A stretch of 64,000 bases of DNA from Denitrovibrio sp. Its GTDB lineage: Bacteria > Chrysiogenota > Deferribacteres > Deferribacterales > Geovibrionaceae. Within the stretch, counting starts at the first letter, position 1. Every line of letters starts with the position of its first letter. Under the pieces are notes generated by a model. It was not told where the DNA came from, did no database searches, and worked only from the letters and a program-made list of their open reading frames with translations. Location: contig PKTN01000009.1 of the NCBI GenBank assembly GCA_002869185.1, positions 62,001-126,000 on the forward strand. Reading direction: 5' to 3'. This document shows positions 17,913 to 26,641 of this stretch, piece by piece. The position numbers were made by a program, and so were the translations under genes.

Positions 17913-19217
17913 ATGAAATATATTAGTGATTTGTTAGATAAAAAAGATAAAGTTTGCATAGTAGGACTAGGCTACGTTGGTTTGCCTTTGGCGATAGTGT
18001 TAGCTGAAAAATTTAATGTAGTCGGCTTTGATATCAATTCTAAAAGGATAGAAGAACTACAGAGGTTCTATGATAGAACTGATGAGATTACAGCTGAGCA
18101 ACTTAAAAGTACGATAGTAAAGTTTACATCAGATTCTCAAGTTATTTCAGAGTGTAAAGTCATTGTCGTTACAGTTCCCACTCCTATAGATGAATATAAA
18201 ACTCCTGACTTAGGTCCAGTACGTGCGGCATCTACGACGGTTGGACAGAACATTAAACAGGGTGCAGTTGTTGTTTACGAATCAACAGTATATCCCGGTG
18301 TGTCAGAAGAGATATGTGTGCCGATACTTGAGAAATAATCTGGGCTTACATGGAAAAAGGACTTTAATATAGGCTATTCGCCCGAAAGAGTAAATCCGGG
18401 TGACAAAGATCGTCCAATACATAAGATTACTAAGATCGTATCAGGTGATACAGAAGAGACGGGACTTTTTCTTACAGAGTTTTATGGTTCTGTAATTACT
18501 GCAGGTATACATACCGCAAAATCTATTAAAACAGCAGAAGCAGCAAATGTTATTGAAAATACTCAAAGGGATATCAATATTGCCTTGATGAATGAACTAG
18601 CTCTCATTTTTGATAAGATGGACATTGATACAAAAGATGTTTTAGAGGCTGCTGGGACAAAATGGAACTTCCTAAAGTTTGAACCTGGACTTGTTGGAGG
18701 GCACTGTATTGGTGTCGATCCTTACTATCTTACATTTAAAGCACAAGCTCTTGGTTTTCATCCAGAAATGATTTTGTCAGGTAGAAGACTGAATGACTCC
18801 ATGGGAGAGTTTATTGCCAGTAAAACGGTTAAGCTTCTTATAAAATCTGGAAGTTTCATCAAGGGAACAAAAGTTCTCGTTTGTGGGATAACTTTTAAAG
18901 AAGATTGTCCTGATATTAGAAACACGAAGATAGTAGATATCTATGCTGAGCTTCTGGCATATGGTGCAGATGTTGATGTATACGACCCTGTTGCCGATAA
19001 ACAAGAAGTTATTGAAGAGTATGGGATTGATATGGTTGATAAACCGTCAAGTGATTATTCTGCTGTTATTATAGCTGTAAAACATAAAGTCTTTACACAT
19101 ACGCTTACAGATGATGCTCTTAGCGAGTTACTAGTTGACAAAGGTGTGATCGTTGACATAAAAAGTATGCTTAATGTTAACAATATATCAAAGAAGTTTA
19201 TTTACTGGAGTTTATAG
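17913..19217 (+). pseudogene. UDP-N-acetylglucosamine 6-dehydrogenase (WbpA/TviB type) with in-frame stop
   Basis: The full frame is 434 codons: ATG at 17913, a TAA at 18336-18338 (codon 142) and the real end at 19217. The first part has VCIVGLGYVGLP (NAD site) and VTVPTPID; after the stop the frame continues with GYSPERVNPGD, the central helix, GLVGGHCIGVDPYY with the catalytic Cys, and the C-terminal SDR-like domain. The stop stands between PILEK and SGLTW, where TviB-type relatives usually have a charged residue, so a Glu codon GAA changed to TAA would fit. All catalytic parts are present in one frame. It would oxidise UDP-GlcNAc (or UDP-GalNAc) to the uronic acid, the first step before the WbpB-like enzyme. 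Confidence 0.8.
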
Positions 19218-19228
19218 ACCATAGCCCT

Positions 19229-20242
19229 ATGATAAATTTAGTACTTTGCGGTGGTGCAGGCAAAAGACTTTGGCCTTTGTCTGCTACAGACACACCTAAG
19301 CAATTCATCAGATTTGGGATGGAAGAATCCTTATATATAAAAACTATAAAGCGTAATCAAGGTCTCTGTGATAAGACAGTCGTCGTTACTGACCAGAAAT
19401 ACTCTGAAACAGCAGATCAGCAGGTTATGGATGAAAAAATTTCCGCAGAGATCATATTAGAGCCTTCTGGCAAAAGTACAGCTCCGTCGATAGCTATTGC
19501 CTGTCTTTTATACCCAAATAGCATTATTCTTGCAACCCCGGCCGATCATGAGATTTCAGATATTGAAGCTTACTCTGAAGCTGTAGTTAAAGCTAAAAAG
19601 TTAGCAGAAGAAGGGAATATAGTTGTTTTTGGTATCCAACCTGAAAAACCAGAAGATAGATTTGGCTATATTGAAGCTAAGGGTGATGATGTTGTCACTT
19701 TTCACGAAAAGCCAGAATTAAGTATAGCTGAAAATTACATAAAGAATGGCTACCTTGTAAACAGTGGTATGCTCTGTTTTAATAGTGATGTGATGCTTCA
19801 TGAACTATTGAGGTTTATGCCTGACCAGATGATGATAGCAAGGTCTGTATATGAAAATATTCGTTCAGGGCGAGCCACTCATAGGCTTTGCGGACGATTT
19901 ATGGGACAGATGAAGAACATTAGTATAGATCATGCTGTCCTTGAGAAGACAGACAAGCTCAAGTGTGTCAGTGGTATTAAAGGGTGGCGTGATGTGGGTA
20001 CCTACTGTTCCATACATGACATGCGGCGTAAAGATAAAAACGGTAATGTTGGTTTAAATCTCGGTGATAGTTTCGGTTGTGCAGATTTTGTTGGCTGTAA
20101 GGACAGTATGATTATAACAAAAGAATCCGATATTATATTGTGTGGTCTGGATGATGTTGTCGTGGTCGAAGCGAATGGAAAAGTCCTTGTGGCAAAGAAA
20201 GATATAGATATTCAGGCAGCTCTTAAACAGCTTGAAGATTGA
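19229..20242 (+). CDS. Mannose-1-phosphate guanylyltransferase
   Basis: The 337-residue protein forms GDP-mannose from GTP and mannose 1-phosphate. It has LVLCGGAGKRLWPLS at the N-terminus, TPKQF, ATPADHEI, and FHEKPE near residue 152. It contains only the nucleotidyltransferase domain plus a short left-handed helix-like tail; the phosphomannose isomerase cupin domain seen in the longer ManC/AlgA enzymes is absent. It lies 11 bases after the dehydrogenase frame and ends the plus-strand glycan operon before a strong terminator. Confidence 0.9.
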   Translation: MINLVLCGGAGKRLWPLSATDTPKQFIRFGMEESLYIKTIKRNQGLCDKTVVVTDQKYSETADQQVMDEKISAEIILEPSGKSTAPSIAIACLLYPNSIILATPADHEISDIEAYSEAVVKAKKLAEEGNIVVFGIQPEKPEDRFGYIEAKGDDVVTFHEKPELSIAENYIKNGYLVNSGMLCFNSDVMLHELLRFMPDQMMIARSVYENIRSGRATHRLCGRFMGQMKNISIDHAVLEKTDKLKCVSGIKGWRDVGTYCSIHDMRRKDKNGNVGLNLGDSFGCADFVGCKDSMIITKESDIILCGLDDVVVVEANGKVLVAKKDIDIQAALKQLED

Positions 20243-20263
20243 TGATTTCAACAGTAGATTATC

Positions 20264-20289
20264 AAAGAGAACGTTTGTTCTCTTTTTTT
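20264..20289 (+). terminator. Rho-independent terminator ending the glycan operon
   Basis: AGAGAAC (20266-20272), a four-base loop and GTTCTCT (20277-20283) form a perfect seven-pair stem followed by a run of T. It separates the mannose-1-phosphate guanylyltransferase gene from recA. Confidence 0.8.
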
Positions 20290-20300
20290 AACTATTAATC

Positions 20301-20329
20301 TTTTCAAATCAAAAAATTTAATGTAGAAT
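20301..20329 (+). promoter_or_regulatory. Predicted recA promoter
   Basis: TTTTCA (20301-20306) and TAGAAT (20324-20329) are 17 bases apart. The start would be near 20336, leaving a leader of about 115 bases. I did not find a clear LexA box of either the Escherichia or Bacillus type around it. Confidence 0.35.
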
Positions 20330-20335
20330 CAATTG

Positions 20336-20450
20336 AGTTAATAACATAAAAGCACTTATAACTCTTCAGTCGACAAACTGAAGACGTAAAAAGATTATAC
20401 ACAGGCTATCTCACAAGTATAGTGTCAAGCCTGTGGTGCTACCACTGGAG
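20336..20450 (+). promoter_or_regulatory. Structured recA leader with two hairpins
   Basis: Two inverted repeats lie between the predicted start and the ribosome site. The first is CTTCAGT (20364-20370) with ACTGAAG (20377-20383) around a six-base loop. The second is CACAGGCT (20400-20407) with AGCCTGTG (20428-20435) around a 20-base loop that itself contains CAC/GTG pairing. The second ends 12 bases before GGAGG (20447-20451), so it could affect translation of recA. No known riboswitch core was recognised. Confidence 0.4.
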
Positions 20451-20452
20451 GA

Positions 20453-21469
20453 ATGATGAATCCTGATAAACAAAAAGCTTTAGACATGGCTATGGGTAAG
20501 ATAGAAAAAGATTTTGGAAAGGGCGCTGCGATGCGTCTTGGTGATAAACCAGTAGAGAAGCTTCCTGTTATCCCTTCAGGTGTTCTTTCACTCGATATCG
20601 CTCTCGGCGTTGGTGGCTTCCCTAGAGGACGTATTATTGAAATCTATGGGGCTGAGTCATCAGGTAAGACAACTATCGCTCTTCACGCTATAGCGCAGGC
20701 TCAGAAAGCTGGCGGAGCCGCAGCATTTGTTGACGCTGAGCATGCTCTCGACCCAGTTTATGCAAAGGCTATAGGTGTCGATACTGACAACCTTATTGTT
20801 TCGCAACCTGACAGTGGAGAGGTAGCTCTTGAGATAACAGAGACTATCGTCCGCAGTGGTGCAGTTGATATAGTTGTTGTCGATTCCGTTGCCGCTCTTA
20901 CTCCTCGTGCAGAGATCGAAGGCGAGATGGGGGATTCACACATGGGACTTCAGGCAAGGCTTATGTCTCAGGCTCTCAGAAAGCTTACTAGTGTAGTTAA
21001 TAAATCAGGCACAACTCTGATATTTATAAATCAAACAAGACAAAAGATCGGTGTCGTTTACGGTAACCCAGAAACAACGACTGGTGGTAACGCACTTAAA
21101 TTTTACGCTTCTATGCGTCTTGAGGTGAAGAAATCTCAAGCACTCAAAGAGAAGGAAGAGGTTGTGGGTAACCATGGTGTGATCAAGGTCGTTAAGAATA
21201 AAGTAGCTCCTCCATTTAAATTAGCTGAATATGACATAGTTTATGGTGAGGGTGTTTCGAGAGAAGGACTCCTTATAGATATGGGGGTCGACGCTGGCTT
21301 TGTAAATAAAGCTGGTGCTTGGTTTAGCTATAACGATGGTAAACTTGGACAAGGTAAAGAGAACTCCAGAGCATTTTTGAAAGCTAACCCTGAAATGGCT
21401 CAAGAGATAGAGGATAAAATCAGAACTAAATATGGAATGCTTGAGGTTATTACTGAAATTACGGAGTAA
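20453..21469 (+). CDS. recA: Recombinase RecA
   Basis: The 338-residue protein is a full-length RecA, the ATP-dependent strand-exchange protein and SOS co-protease. The Walker A motif is GAESSGKT near residue 68, the Walker B region is [12 protein letters not shown] near 140, and loop 2 has [13 protein letters not shown]. The C-terminus is shorter and less acidic than in Escherichia coli (353 residues). Two adjacent ATGs (20453 and 20456) follow GGAGG; either could be used. pilT starts four bases after its end, and recX follows further downstream, so recA heads this group. Confidence 0.98.
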   Translation: MMNPDKQKALDMAMGKIEKDFGKGAAMRLGDKPVEKLPVIPSGVLSLDIALGVGGFPRGRIIEIYGAESSGKTTIALHAIAQAQKAGGAAAFVDAEHALDPVYAKAIGVDTDNLIVSQPDSGEVALEITETIVRSGAVDIVVVDSVAALTPRAEIEGEMGDSHMGLQARLMSQALRKLTSVVNKSGTTLIFINQTRQKIGVVYGNPETTTGGNALKFYASMRLEVKKSQALKEKEEVVGNHGVIKVVKNKVAPPFKLAEYDIVYGEGVSREGLLIDMGVDAGFVNKAGAWFSYNDGKLGQGKENSRAFLKANPEMAQEIEDKIRTKYGMLEVITEITE

Positions 21470-21473
21470 ATAG

Positions 21474-22544
21474 ATGGGAATTGATGCCATACTGAGAAAA
21501 GCGGTCGAACTTGGTGTCTCTGATATCCACATAAAGGTGGGCAGGGCTCCAGCTGTGCGTCTGCACGGTGATATTGAAGCTCTTGAAGGTTTTGATGTGA
21601 TTACTGCCGAAGAGGGGATGAAGATGGCCGCATCTATAATGCCGTCTTCGCTCAAGACCGAGTTCAAAGAGAATAAAGAGGCTGACTTTGCATATGGTAT
21701 AAAAGGTGTTGCACGTTTCCGTGTGAATGCTTTTATTCAGCGTGGAATGATAGGAATGGTTATGCGTGTTATTCCTGATGAGACTCCAGCCTTCGAAGAT
21801 CTTAACCTTCCGGATGTTATCACAGAAATCGCCACCCAGCATAGAGGGCTGGTTCTTGTGACAGGTATCACTGGTAGTGGTAAGTCTACAACTTTGGCTT
21901 CTATGGTAGATTATGTTAACCGAACCAAAAAGATAAATATTGTAACAGTCGAAGACCCAATCGAATTTTTACATAAGGATAAGTCGTCAGTCATATCTCA
22001 GCGTGAGGTTGGTGCTGATACTAACTCTTTTGGTGAAGCACTTAAAAGAGCACTCCGTCAAGACCCAGACCTTATACTCGTTGGTGAGATGCGTGATGAA
22101 GAGACTATTGAAACAGCTCTTCATGCGGCAGAGACTGGACACCTTGTTATGTCTACGCTTCATACTCTCGATGCACCAGAGACTATAAATAGAATAATAT
22201 CTGTCTTTGAACCACACAGGCAAGAACAAATAAGGATACAACTGGCATCAGTTATCAAAGGGGTTATCTCTCAGAGGCTTGTTCCTCGTACCGATAAGCC
22301 TGGTAGGGTTGCTGCTGTAGAAGTGATGATCGCTAACGGAACGATACGCGAGTGCATATTAGATAAAGATCGTACAGGTGAAATTACTGACTTTATTGAG
22401 GCTGGGCGTGAAATATATAAATCACAATCATTCGATCAGTCGTTGATGGATCATATCGCGGCAGGGCGAATCACTGAAGCTGAAGCTATGAAATGGGCTA
22501 AGAAGCCTGATGATCTTAAACTCAAACTCCAAGGCTTTAGCTAA
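21474..22544 (+). CDS. pilT: Twitching motility ATPase PilT
   Basis: The 356-residue protein is the retraction ATPase of type IV pili, acting as a hexamer at the inner membrane. It shows an N-terminal PAS-like domain (DIHIKVG), Walker A GITGSGKST near residue 131, the Asp box VTVEDPIEF, and the Walker B/His box LVGEMRDEET with AAETGHLV. The conserved IRE region near residue 285 is GTIREC. It begins four bases after recA, so the two are probably cotranscribed. The rest of the pilus genes are not in the window. Confidence 0.96.
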   Translation: MGIDAILRKAVELGVSDIHIKVGRAPAVRLHGDIEALEGFDVITAEEGMKMAASIMPSSLKTEFKENKEADFAYGIKGVARFRVNAFIQRGMIGMVMRVIPDETPAFEDLNLPDVITEIATQHRGLVLVTGITGSGKSTTLASMVDYVNRTKKINIVTVEDPIEFLHKDKSSVISQREVGADTNSFGEALKRALRQDPDLILVGEMRDEETIETALHAAETGHLVMSTLHTLDAPETINRIISVFEPHRQEQIRIQLASVIKGVISQRLVPRTDKPGRVAAVEVMIANGTIRECILDKDRTGEITDFIEAGREIYKSQSFDQSLMDHIAAGRITEAEAMKWAKKPDDLKLKLQGFS

Positions 22545-22624
22545 CAACGCCAGAGGCTTGTCACTATACTGGGAAGATATCTTGAATTGCCTAGCTTTAC
22601 GGCTCCATGCTGTCGTCTGATGCG

Positions 22625-22652
22625 TGTCATTCTGAGCGGAGCGAAGTGGTTC
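22625..22652 (+). repeat. Dispersed short repeat (GTCATTCTGAGCG type)
   Basis: The segment begins GTCATTCTGAGCGGAGCGAA. Segments of this form, GTCATTCTGAGCG followed by AGCGAAG, are intergenic repeats that I recall from many bacterial genomes. It sits just upstream of the GIY-YIG gene, within the 121-base pilT-GIY space that otherwise holds nothing recognisable. Confidence 0.45.
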
Positions 22653-22665
22653 TAAGGTTAATTTT

Positions 22666-22959
22666 ATGGTAAAGAATGGTTATGTATACATTATTACAAA
22701 TAGAACAGGTAGTGTGCTGTATACTGGTGTGACATCTAATTTGATCAAAAGAATTTATGAACATAAAAATAAACTAATAGATGGATTTAGTAAAAAGTAT
22801 AGTTTAGAGGTTTTGGTTTATTATGAGTGTTTCGATGATATTGCACTAGCTATTACAAGAGAGAAGCAAATTAAAAGTGGCAGTAGGAAGAGTAAACTCT
22901 TGCTTATAAATGGGTTGAATCGTGAATGGAGAGACCTATATATTGATATTTGCAACTAA
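22666..22959 (+). CDS. GIY-YIG endonuclease-like protein (UPF0213 type)
   Basis: The 97-residue protein is a stand-alone GIY-YIG nuclease domain. It has YVYIITN (the GIY part), LYTGVTSNLIKRIYEH (the YIG part with its Arg) and a Glu in ITREKQIK, which are the expected active-site elements. It interrupts the pilT-recX order and lies between two different short repeats (22625-22652 and 22964-23059). Codon use is more AT-rich than in the flanking genes, in line with a later insertion. The function of these small single-domain members is not settled; mobility or DNA repair are both possible. Confidence 0.85.
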   Translation: MVKNGYVYIITNRTGSVLYTGVTSNLIKRIYEHKNKLIDGFSKKYSLEVLVYYECFDDIALAITREKQIKSGSRKSKLLLINGLNREWRDLYIDICN

Positions 22960-22963
22960 ACTC

Positions 22964-23059
22964 GTCATTGCGAACGAAGTGAAGCAATCCTAGGTCTAGT
23001 TAGTGTCGAGGTGATGTGTCTTGCAAAGATTGCCACGTCGCTCTGCTCCTCGCAATGAC
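22964..23059. repeat. Imperfect palindromic repeat (GTCATTGCGA type)
   Basis: The left arm (22964-22989) starts GTCATTGCGA and ends GCAATC. The right arm (23028-23059) is its imperfect reverse complement, beginning GATTGCC and ending TCGCAATGAC. The 38-base spacer shows nothing recognisable. The whole could fold into a hairpin and looks like a MITE or REP-type element. Confidence 0.6.
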
Positions 23060-23076
23060 AATATATTAATGAGAAA

Positions 23077-23550
23077 ATGTATAATAAACGAAAAATTAGA
23101 AGCAAGACTGGGCTGGAGTACGCTACCCGTGTCTTAGCTAAAAAAGACTATTCAGAAAAAGAACTTAGGAAAAAGATAGAGGAGCATTTTGGTGTTGATG
23201 AGGCTGAAGAAGCCATATCAAAGCTGAAGGGGTACGGCTATCTTGATGATAATAGATATCGTGAAATGTATATCGCCTCAAGGATTAGGTCAGGGTATGG
23301 TACTTACCGTATCACAAATGATTTGTATGAGAAGGGGCTGGACGACTCACTTGAAGACCTTGACGAAATCTGTGAAAAGAGTCATATTGACCGACACCAA
23401 ATATTAAAAGACGATGTGCTCAGGTTTATGGAACGTAAGCGTATTGATGATGCTTATGAGCTGAAACAGAAGTGTCTTGCATACTTCTACCGGAGAGGTC
23501 ATAGTATTGATAATGTAACAAGAATAATAGATGAGGAGCTTAATAAATGA
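23077..23550 (+). CDS. recX: Regulatory protein RecX
   Basis: The 157-residue protein is RecX, which binds RecA filaments and limits RecA activity. It has the repeated three-helix units of the family: a first unit with DYSEKELRKKI, a LKGYGYLDDNRYREM segment near residue 47, and a third unit with RFMERK and AYFYRRGHS. Its length matches the usual 150-170. It overlaps rplI by 4 bases and lies downstream of recA, separated by pilT and the inserted GIY-YIG gene. Confidence 0.92.
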   Translation: MYNKRKIRSKTGLEYATRVLAKKDYSEKELRKKIEEHFGVDEAEEAISKLKGYGYLDDNRYREMYIASRIRSGYGTYRITNDLYEKGLDDSLEDLDEICEKSHIDRHQILKDDVLRFMERKRIDDAYELKQKCLAYFYRRGHSIDNVTRIIDEELNK

Positions 23551-23990
23551 AGGTAATTTTTCTGGCAAACGTAAAAGGCGTTGCTAACAAAGACGATACA
23601 AAAGAAGTAAAAGATGGATACGCACAGAACTTTCTACTCAAAAAGAAGCTTGCTGTTCCCGCTACACCAGAGAACATAGCAAAACTCGCTGAAAAGAAGC
23701 AGAAAGAGAAAGAGCGTGAAGATAAAAAGATAGCTGAGGCGAAGGCTCTGGCAGAGAAACTTAATAAAGTTGGCGTAACTATCGTGGGTAAAGGTGGAGA
23801 CACTGGAAAACTTTATGGTGCTATCACAAACGTTGACATTGCTAAGGCTCTTAATGACGAAGGTCTTAAGGTAGATAAGAAAGATATCGCACTTAAAGAT
23901 CCGATTAAAGAACCTGGCGAATACAGTATAAAAGTTAAAATATTCATGGAAATAAACGCACATATAAAGGTTATCGTAAAAGCAGACTAA
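23547..23990 (+). CDS. rplI: 50S ribosomal protein L9
   Basis: The 147-residue protein is L9 of the large ribosomal subunit. It begins MKVIFLANVKGVANKDD, where most members have VILLEDV and LGKKGD, and continues with VKDGYAQNFLLKK and the long connecting helix rich in Glu and Lys. The C-terminal domain has VGKGGDTGKLYGAIT. Length and domain order are normal. It starts within the recX stop (ATGA overlap) and is followed after one base by dnaB, a common pairing. Confidence 0.96.
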   Translation: MKVIFLANVKGVANKDDTKEVKDGYAQNFLLKKKLAVPATPENIAKLAEKKQKEKEREDKKIAEAKALAEKLNKVGVTIVGKGGDTGKLYGAITNVDIAKALNDEGLKVDKKDIALKDPIKEPGEYSIKVKIFMEINAHIKVIVKAD

Positions 23991-23991
23991 T

Positions 23992-25335
23992 ATGACAAAT
24001 AGCAGAAAGGTACCACCACACAATAAAGAGGCAGAACAAGCAGTTATTGCCGCTATACTTATTGATGATCAAGCTCTTGACAAGGTTGTAGAGAAGGTCA
24101 AGCCTGATGATTTTTATATACCTGGGCACCAATATATCTATAGACGTATTCTGAGCCTTCAAGAGTCTGGGAAACCAGTCGATGTGGTGACACTTCTCGG
24201 TTCAATGACTGATGAGGAACTTTCTAAAGCTGGTGGTGTGGACTATGTTTCATCACTTGTGGATATACTGCCCTCTTCTGCAAATGTAGCACATTATGCT
24301 GATTCAGTACGTGACCGTTCAGTCTTGCGTCAGTTAATAGGTATGGCGGCGGAGATAGCTGAGACATGCTACGAGGCTGAAGGTGATGTAGCTGATATAG
24401 TGGAAAATGCTGAGAAACGTATCTTCTCACTTGCCGAGAAGAAACTGAACTCAAATGCTAGATCACTTGGCGACCTGATACCTCAAACTGTTGATGCTCT
24501 TGATAAATTATACAGAAATAAAGACGTTCTCTCTGGTGTTACATCGGGTTTTATAGATTTCAATAGACTTACTAACGGCTTCCAACCCTCAGACCTTATT
24601 ATTATGGCTGGTCGTCCCGGTATGGGTAAGACTGCTTTTGCACTCAATGTTGCTCTCAATGCATCTTATGGAAATGCAAATGAAGAAGATAATAAATCTG
24701 TAGCATTTTTCACCTTGGAGATGTCATCGCAACAACTTGTACAAAGACTTTTATCAGCTACTGCACAAATTGAGTCTGCCAAGCTTAGAAGTGGTAACTT
24801 TACTATGTCAGATTGGCAGAAACTATCTGCTGCTGGTGGAGAACTTTCAAACATTAAATTTTTCCTTGATGATACTCCAGCGCTCAACCCATTAGAGCTT
24901 CGTGCTAAATGTCGTAGGCTAAAGCGTGAGCATGGACTAGATATAGTATTTGTCGATTACCTGCAGCTCATGAGTTCCACGAAAGGGGATAACCGTGAAC
25001 AGCAGATTTCTGATATCTCTAGATCGCTTAAAGCCCTCGCTAAGGAACTTAATATCCCTGTGGTCGCTCTATCTCAGCTTAACCGTGGAGTGGAGCAGAG
25101 GCAGGAAAAACGACCTATGATCTCTGACCTTCGTGAGTCTGGTGCCATTGAGCAGGATGCTGATATTATCATTTTTCTCTATCGTGACGAGGTTTATACA
25201 AAAGAGCAGTGCTTAACTCCTGGTGTAGCAGAGATTATTCTAGCTAAACACAGACACGGTGCTACTGGTGACGTTAGTCTGGAATTCGTGAAGGAATATA
25301 TGCAGTTCCGTGATCTAGCTAAAGGAAATTACTAG
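23992..25335 (+). CDS. dnaB: Replicative DNA helicase DnaB
   Basis: The 447-residue protein is the hexameric helicase of the replication fork. The N-terminal domain starts PPHNKEAEQAV and the RecA-like motor has Walker A MAGRPGMGKTAF near residue 205, FTLEMSS, Walker B IVFVDYLQLM near 318, and the RDLRESG-like segment SDLRESGAIEQDAD. Its length is normal and no intein is present. The 260 bases after its end hold no gene; they contain a T-rich stretch without a stem and, near lpxC, a sigma54-like promoter. Confidence 0.97.
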   Translation: MTNSRKVPPHNKEAEQAVIAAILIDDQALDKVVEKVKPDDFYIPGHQYIYRRILSLQESGKPVDVVTLLGSMTDEELSKAGGVDYVSSLVDILPSSANVAHYADSVRDRSVLRQLIGMAAEIAETCYEAEGDVADIVENAEKRIFSLAEKKLNSNARSLGDLIPQTVDALDKLYRNKDVLSGVTSGFIDFNRLTNGFQPSDLIIMAGRPGMGKTAFALNVALNASYGNANEEDNKSVAFFTLEMSSQQLVQRLLSATAQIESAKLRSGNFTMSDWQKLSAAGGELSNIKFFLDDTPALNPLELRAKCRRLKREHGLDIVFVDYLQLMSSTKGDNREQQISDISRSLKALAKELNIPVVALSQLNRGVEQRQEKRPMISDLRESGAIEQDADIIIFLYRDEVYTKEQCLTPGVAEIILAKHRHGATGDVSLEFVKEYMQFRDLAKGNY

Positions 25336-25555
25336 TCAAGATTATGGCTTTAACGCCACTTACTCCCCTCTTTTTTTGTAAGAATTAGTGCGCAAATTAA
25401 TTGTCTAAATAAGAATCATTTTTAAACAATTATTTCATTAATTAACAAAGATATATCTGCACACTGTATGAAAAAAGTTACAGATAAATGAACTAAACCT
25501 GTTGCCTTTTGTCTACATTTTTATTACAACTAGTCTGTTTACAGGGAAGAAGCAA

Positions 25556-25573
25556 TTGGCATAATAATTGCTT
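25556..25573 (+). promoter_or_regulatory. Sigma54-like (-24/-12) promoter of lpxC
   Basis: The sequence TTGGCATAATAATTGCTT places GG at 25558-25559 and GC at 25570-25571, separated by exactly ten bases, as the RpoN consensus requires. Transcription would begin near 25583, 13 bases before the lpxC ATG, which is short but includes the GGAGG ribosome site at 25590-25594. The consensus C after GGCA is missing. An activator site was not identified in the 220 bases upstream. Confidence 0.4.
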
Positions 25574-25595
25574 TAATTTACATGCTAACGGAGGC

Positions 25596-26504
25596 ATGAT
25601 GAAGCAGCGTACCTTGAAGAGTGTAATTGAAATGGAAGGGATAGGACTACATACAGGCGAAAAGATGTCTGTAAAGGTTCATCCTGCATATCCAGATACA
25701 GGTATTTGTTTCAGAAGATCAGATGTTGAGTGCGAGTATACTCGTATCTCACCTTACACTGTCACCTCTACTCAGCTTGCTACAACTATTCAATGTGGAA
25801 ACCAAACAATCAGCACAATCGAACACCTAATGGCCGCTTTATACGGGCTTGGTGTTGATAACGCTAAAGTTGAAGTCTCAGGTCCTGAAGTTCCTGTTTT
25901 TGACGGTTCGGCTATCGCATTTGTCGATGCTATAGTTAAAACTGGCATCGCTGAGCAGGCAAAAGCAAGAAAGTTTATAAAATTCAAAAAACGTATAAGG
26001 CTTGAAAAGGATGGAAAGTGGATTGAGATAATCCCTTCTCGCTTTTTTAAAGTTACATTCGATATAGATTTCGAAAATGAATCGATAGGTCAGCAGAAAG
26101 CTTATCTTCAGGTTACGCCTGATTCTTTTGTAAAAGAGTTATCTCCTGCTAGAACTTTTGGCTTTAGACAAGAAGTGGAGCAACTTTGGCAGATGGGACT
26201 TGCTAAAGGCGGGAGCCTTGATACTGCTGTTGTTATTGATGGTGATGATGTAATGAACCCTGAAGGACTACGTTTCCGTGATGAATTTGTCAGACATAAG
26301 ATGCTCGATCTTATAGGCGACATCTCACTACTAGGTTACCCAATATTTGGACACATAAGAGCGTATAAGTCGGGGCATAATCTAAATAATCTATTTGCAA
26401 GAACTCTAATAGAGTCAGCTAACTATTATTCCATAGTGGAGTTGCCAGATAATGATCCAGCTCAAAACTACAATTTAGAGCTCAACCCTCAGGGCATCAC
26501 TTAA
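25596..26504 (+). CDS. lpxC: UDP-3-O-acyl-N-acetylglucosamine deacetylase LpxC
   Basis: The zinc enzyme commits UDP-acyl-GlcNAc to lipid A synthesis in the cytoplasm. The zinc ligands are visible in STIEHLMAALYG (His) and in FVRHKMLDLIGD (His and Asp); the C-terminal KSGHNLNNLF contains the catalytic His. The frame is open from 25509, but ATG at 25596 (or 25599) follows GGAGG and gives MMKQRTLKS, the family start, with 302 residues. It shows that the organism makes lipid A. A sigma54-like promoter lies just upstream. Confidence 0.95.
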   Translation: MMKQRTLKSVIEMEGIGLHTGEKMSVKVHPAYPDTGICFRRSDVECEYTRISPYTVTSTQLATTIQCGNQTISTIEHLMAALYGLGVDNAKVEVSGPEVPVFDGSAIAFVDAIVKTGIAEQAKARKFIKFKKRIRLEKDGKWIEIIPSRFFKVTFDIDFENESIGQQKAYLQVTPDSFVKELSPARTFGFRQEVEQLWQMGLAKGGSLDTAVVIDGDDVMNPEGLRFRDEFVRHKMLDLIGDISLLGYPIFGHIRAYKSGHNLNNLFARTLIESANYYSIVELPDNDPAQNYNLELNPQGIT

Positions 26505-26582
26505 TAAATGATTTTATAGTTGAGTCCATTCCATAACTTTATAATTTAATTGACTTTATTCAAACAATTAACCCAATGATTA

Positions 26583-26612
26583 TTGACATATTTCTGCAAA
26601 TATGAGTAAATT
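26583..26612 (+). promoter_or_regulatory. Predicted sigma70 promoter of ugd
   Basis: TTGACA (26583-26588) and TAAATT (26607-26612) are 18 bases apart and stand 30 bases before the ugd ATG. An AGAGG ribosome site follows at 26635-26639. Confidence 0.4.
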
Positions 26613-26641
26613 TCACGACGAACTATTTTCTTTAAGAGGTA

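Noticed and set aside
20290..20452. LexA box at recA
   Set aside because: Neither CTGT-N8-ACAG nor GAAC-N4-GTTC in a proper place near the promoter was found. The GAAC-gttt-GTTC form at 20269-20280 is part of the terminator stem of the preceding operon and is upstream of the promoter, so I did not call it an SOS box, though it deserves a check.
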